Shown here: one piece after another, positions 62,788 to 64,000 of the stretch | Layout of the letters: every line of letters begins with the position of its first letter | Numbering within the stretch: the first letter of the stretch is position 1 | Assembly (NCBI GenBank): GCA_947493215.1 | Contig: CANLQE010000001.1 | Location: 744,001-808,000 of the forward strand | Length of the DNA: 64,000 nucleotides | Direction of reading: 5' to 3' | DNA from: an uncultured Sphingomonadaceae bacterium | GTDB lineage: Bacteria; Pseudomonadota; Alphaproteobacteria; Sphingomonadales; Sphingomonadaceae | Notes under the pieces: model-generated | What the model was told of the DNA's origin: nothing | Seen by the model: only the letters and a program-made list of their open reading frames with translations | Database searches by the model: none | Translations under genes and position numbers: made by a program

Positions 62788-63096
62788 ATGAGCGAAGAAA
62801 TATCTGACGCAGCAGCAGCAGCGGCTTTTCGCCGTCTTGTCAGTCACCTGCAGCACCGGCACGATGCGGAAAATATCGATCTGATGGGGCTTGCCGGTTT
62901 CTGTCGCAATTGTCTGGCCGACTGGGTTCTTGAGGCGACCAATGAGGCGGGCGGCAATATGACGAAAGAGGAAGCGCGCAAGGCGATCCATGGCTTGCCG
63001 TCTTCGGAATGGAAGAAAAAATACCAAACCGAAGCGACGCCAGAAAAGCTGCAAAGGATGAAGGAAAGCGTAGCCAAAAACGCAGTAGCCGATTAA
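62788..63096 (+). CDS. DUF1244 family protein
   Basis: This 102-residue soluble protein has the DUF1244 core AAAAAFRRLVSHLQHRHDAE and NIDLMGLAGFCRNCLADWVL, with the Cys pair CRNC that may bind metal. The C-terminal helix (SSEWKKKYQTEATPEKLQRM) is typical. Distributed in alpha- and gammaproteobacteria; function not established. It is followed 45 bp later by gapR in the same direction. Confidence 0.9.
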   Translation: MSEEISDAAAAAAFRRLVSHLQHRHDAENIDLMGLAGFCRNCLADWVLEATNEAGGNMTKEEARKAIHGLPSSEWKKKYQTEATPEKLQRMKESVAKNAVAD

Positions 63097-63141
63097 AGAC
63101 AGCATCCGAATCCAAAAATAGTATTTCTAGGGAATTGAAGA

Positions 63142-63384
63142 ATGAGCGAAGGCAATGTTGCCGCAGATCAGCTGCGTCTGTTTATTGAGCGTATTGAACG
63201 GTTGGAAGAAGAGAAAAAAGGCATCGCTGACGATATTCGCGATGTTTATTCCGAAGCCAAGTCAACCGGGTTTGACGCAAAAATCATGCGCCAGATCGTG
63301 CGTCTGCGCAAAATGGAAACCCATGATCGTCAGGAAATGGAAGCAATACTCGACACCTATAAATCTGCCCTTGGTATCGCCTAG
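63142..63384 (+). CDS. gapR: GapR-type DNA-binding protein (DUF2312)
   Basis: This 80-residue helical protein reads [20 protein letters not shown], then [20 protein letters not shown] and [20 protein letters not shown]. It matches the DUF2312/GapR family, whose Caulobacter member binds overtwisted, AT-rich DNA and keeps replication moving. A coiled-coil first helix supports the tetramer and the basic RLRKME part contacts DNA. The gene order DUF1244-gapR-YbjQ-like has no known functional meaning to me. Confidence 0.93.
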   Translation: MSEGNVAADQLRLFIERIERLEEEKKGIADDIRDVYSEAKSTGFDAKIMRQIVRLRKMETHDRQEMEAILDTYKSALGIA

Positions 63385-63426
63385 CCATTGGGTTAATATC
63401 CGTCCTTTAACGGCGGGAGAGCAAGC

Positions 63427-63747
63427 ATGATCGTCACCACAACCCCCAGTATCGAAGGCCGCGCGGTCCGCGACTATCGCGGTATCGTTATTGGCGAGGT
63501 GATTGTCGGGGCTAACCTGTTCCGCGATTTGTTCGCCAGCATCACCGATATTGTCGGTGGCCGCTCGGGTAAATATGAGAACGTCCTGAAACGGGCGCGC
63601 GACGAGGCGTTGCTGGAAATGCAGGCCGAAGCGGTCAAGCTGGGTGCCAATGCCGTGGTTGGCGTTGACCTCGACTATGAAGTCGTGGGTGACAAAGGAT
63701 CAATGTTGATGGTATCCGCATCCGGAACCGCGGTCGTGACTGACTAG
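63427..63747 (+). CDS. YbjQ/UPF0145-family protein
   Basis: This 106-residue protein has the family motifs [40 protein letters not shown] and [20 protein letters not shown]. It is predicted to be a pentameric, cystein-free fold of unknown function (often called heavy-metal-binding, without strong evidence). GGGAGAG precedes the ATG by five bases. It overlaps the convergent CPBP gene end by 4 bp. Confidence 0.9.
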   Translation: MIVTTTPSIEGRAVRDYRGIVIGEVIVGANLFRDLFASITDIVGGRSGKYENVLKRARDEALLEMQAEAVKLGANAVVGVDLDYEVVGDKGSMLMVSASGTAVVTD

Positions 63748-64000
63748 AGAACATCCGGCCGCGTCAGCAGGATGTAAACTAGCCCGCTGGTCGCGATCAG
63801 ATTATAAGCCATGTGCATGGCAATATTAGCCCACCAGCCATAACGGATTCTGGCATAGCCCCAAATCAATCCGCCAACTATTTGTGGCAGCACAAAGGGC
63901 AGCAGCGCGACGGGATTATCACCGGCGTAGTTAAATATATGCACGGAACCAAATAGCAGGGCCTGACTCCAGAATACCAAAGGGAAAATCCGGGCATACC
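63744..64000 (-). CDS. CPBP-family intramembrane metalloprotease, C-terminal part (cut by window end)
   Basis: Reading enters at the window end with [20 protein letters not shown] and continues [20 protein letters not shown], then [20 protein letters not shown] and a final helix. FGSVH and [12 protein letters not shown] carry the second and third conserved motifs of CPBP (CaaX protease and bacteriocin-processing) proteins, each with a histidine for the metal or catalysis. The first motif (EExxxR) lies outside the window. Substrate unknown. Confidence 0.85.
   Translation of the reverse strand, partial: YARIFPLVFWSQALLFGSVHIFNYAGDNPVALLPFVLPQIVGGLIWGYARIRYGWWANIAMHMAYNLIATSGLVYILLTRPDVL

Noticed and set aside
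1-64000. CRISPR arrays, rRNA genes, replication origin
   Set aside because: No regularly spaced repeats, no rRNA-like sequence and no DnaA-box cluster were seen in the window.

Overview
The window reads as chromosomal DNA of a Sphingomonadales-type alphaproteobacterium, probably a marine Sphingorhabdus/Parasphingorhabdus/Sphingopyxis relative. This is an inference from the gene set: EipA/DUF1134, UrcA, GapR/DUF2312, DUF1244, a metX-metW pair, hisC-tyrosine dehydrogenase, and an exosortase-A-type glycosyltransferase/ligase pair. No rRNA is present to confirm it. The first ~20.6 kb is visibly more AT-rich than the rest and ends at a tRNA-Ser gene, which suggests an acquired or fast-evolving surface-polysaccharide island.

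Region 1 (1-11.1 kb) is an exopolysaccharide/O-antigen cluster, mostly on the minus strand: a truncated GT4 glycosyltransferase, a DegT sugar aminotransferase (plus strand), a broken PglD-like sugar acyltransferase, a PglC-like phosphoglycosyl transferase, an unknown membrane-anchored protein, a Wzc-like tyrosine autokinase, a Wza-like export lipoprotein, an O-antigen ligase/polymerase and a Tat-exported beta-helix protein with a tailspike-like N-terminus. Together these cover priming, assembly, export and probably trimming of one polymer.

Region 2 (11.6-17.0 kb) is the most unusual part: a tightly overlapping six-gene plus-strand operon encoding a NeuD/PglD-type acyltransferase, an acyl carrier protein, a FabG-like reductase, an AMP-forming acyl ligase, a LuxE-type acyl-protein synthetase and a LuxC-type acyl reductase, with no luciferase. 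It looks like a dedicated pathway that builds and reduces a carrier-bound acyl group, possibly to decorate the neighbouring polysaccharide.

Region 3 (17-20.7 kb) is decayed border DNA: two methyltransferases, an EF-hand secreted protein, an IS5-like transposase remnant, long non-coding stretches, and tRNA-Ser(GCU), whose 3' end faces the island.

Region 4 (21-51 kb) is ordinary core genome: eipA, ribE-ribD, a TonB protein, gltX-nadE, a LytTR regulator, prs, hisN, rpmI-rplT-pheS-pheT-prfC, metX-metW, hisC-tyrosine dehydrogenase, and several regulators and hydrolases. Local points of interest are a 48-residue DRR-repeat microprotein, a MarR gene with a perfect palindrome in front of it, and a wHTH-alpha/beta-hydrolase fusion.

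Region 5 (50.8-56.2 kb) has an S24/LexA-like repressor divergent from a two-gene small operon across three similar operator-like sites spaced about 20 bp apart. It is followed by the exosortase-A-associated glycosyltransferase and O-glycosylation-ligase-like genes, with a 55-residue membrane peptide gene overlapping the ligase start. The last part (56-64 kb) is housekeeping: dipeptide epimerase, SDR, Yip1 protein, acyl-CoA synthetase, pyruvate kinase, DUF1244, gapR, a YbjQ-like protein and a CPBP protease cut by the window end.
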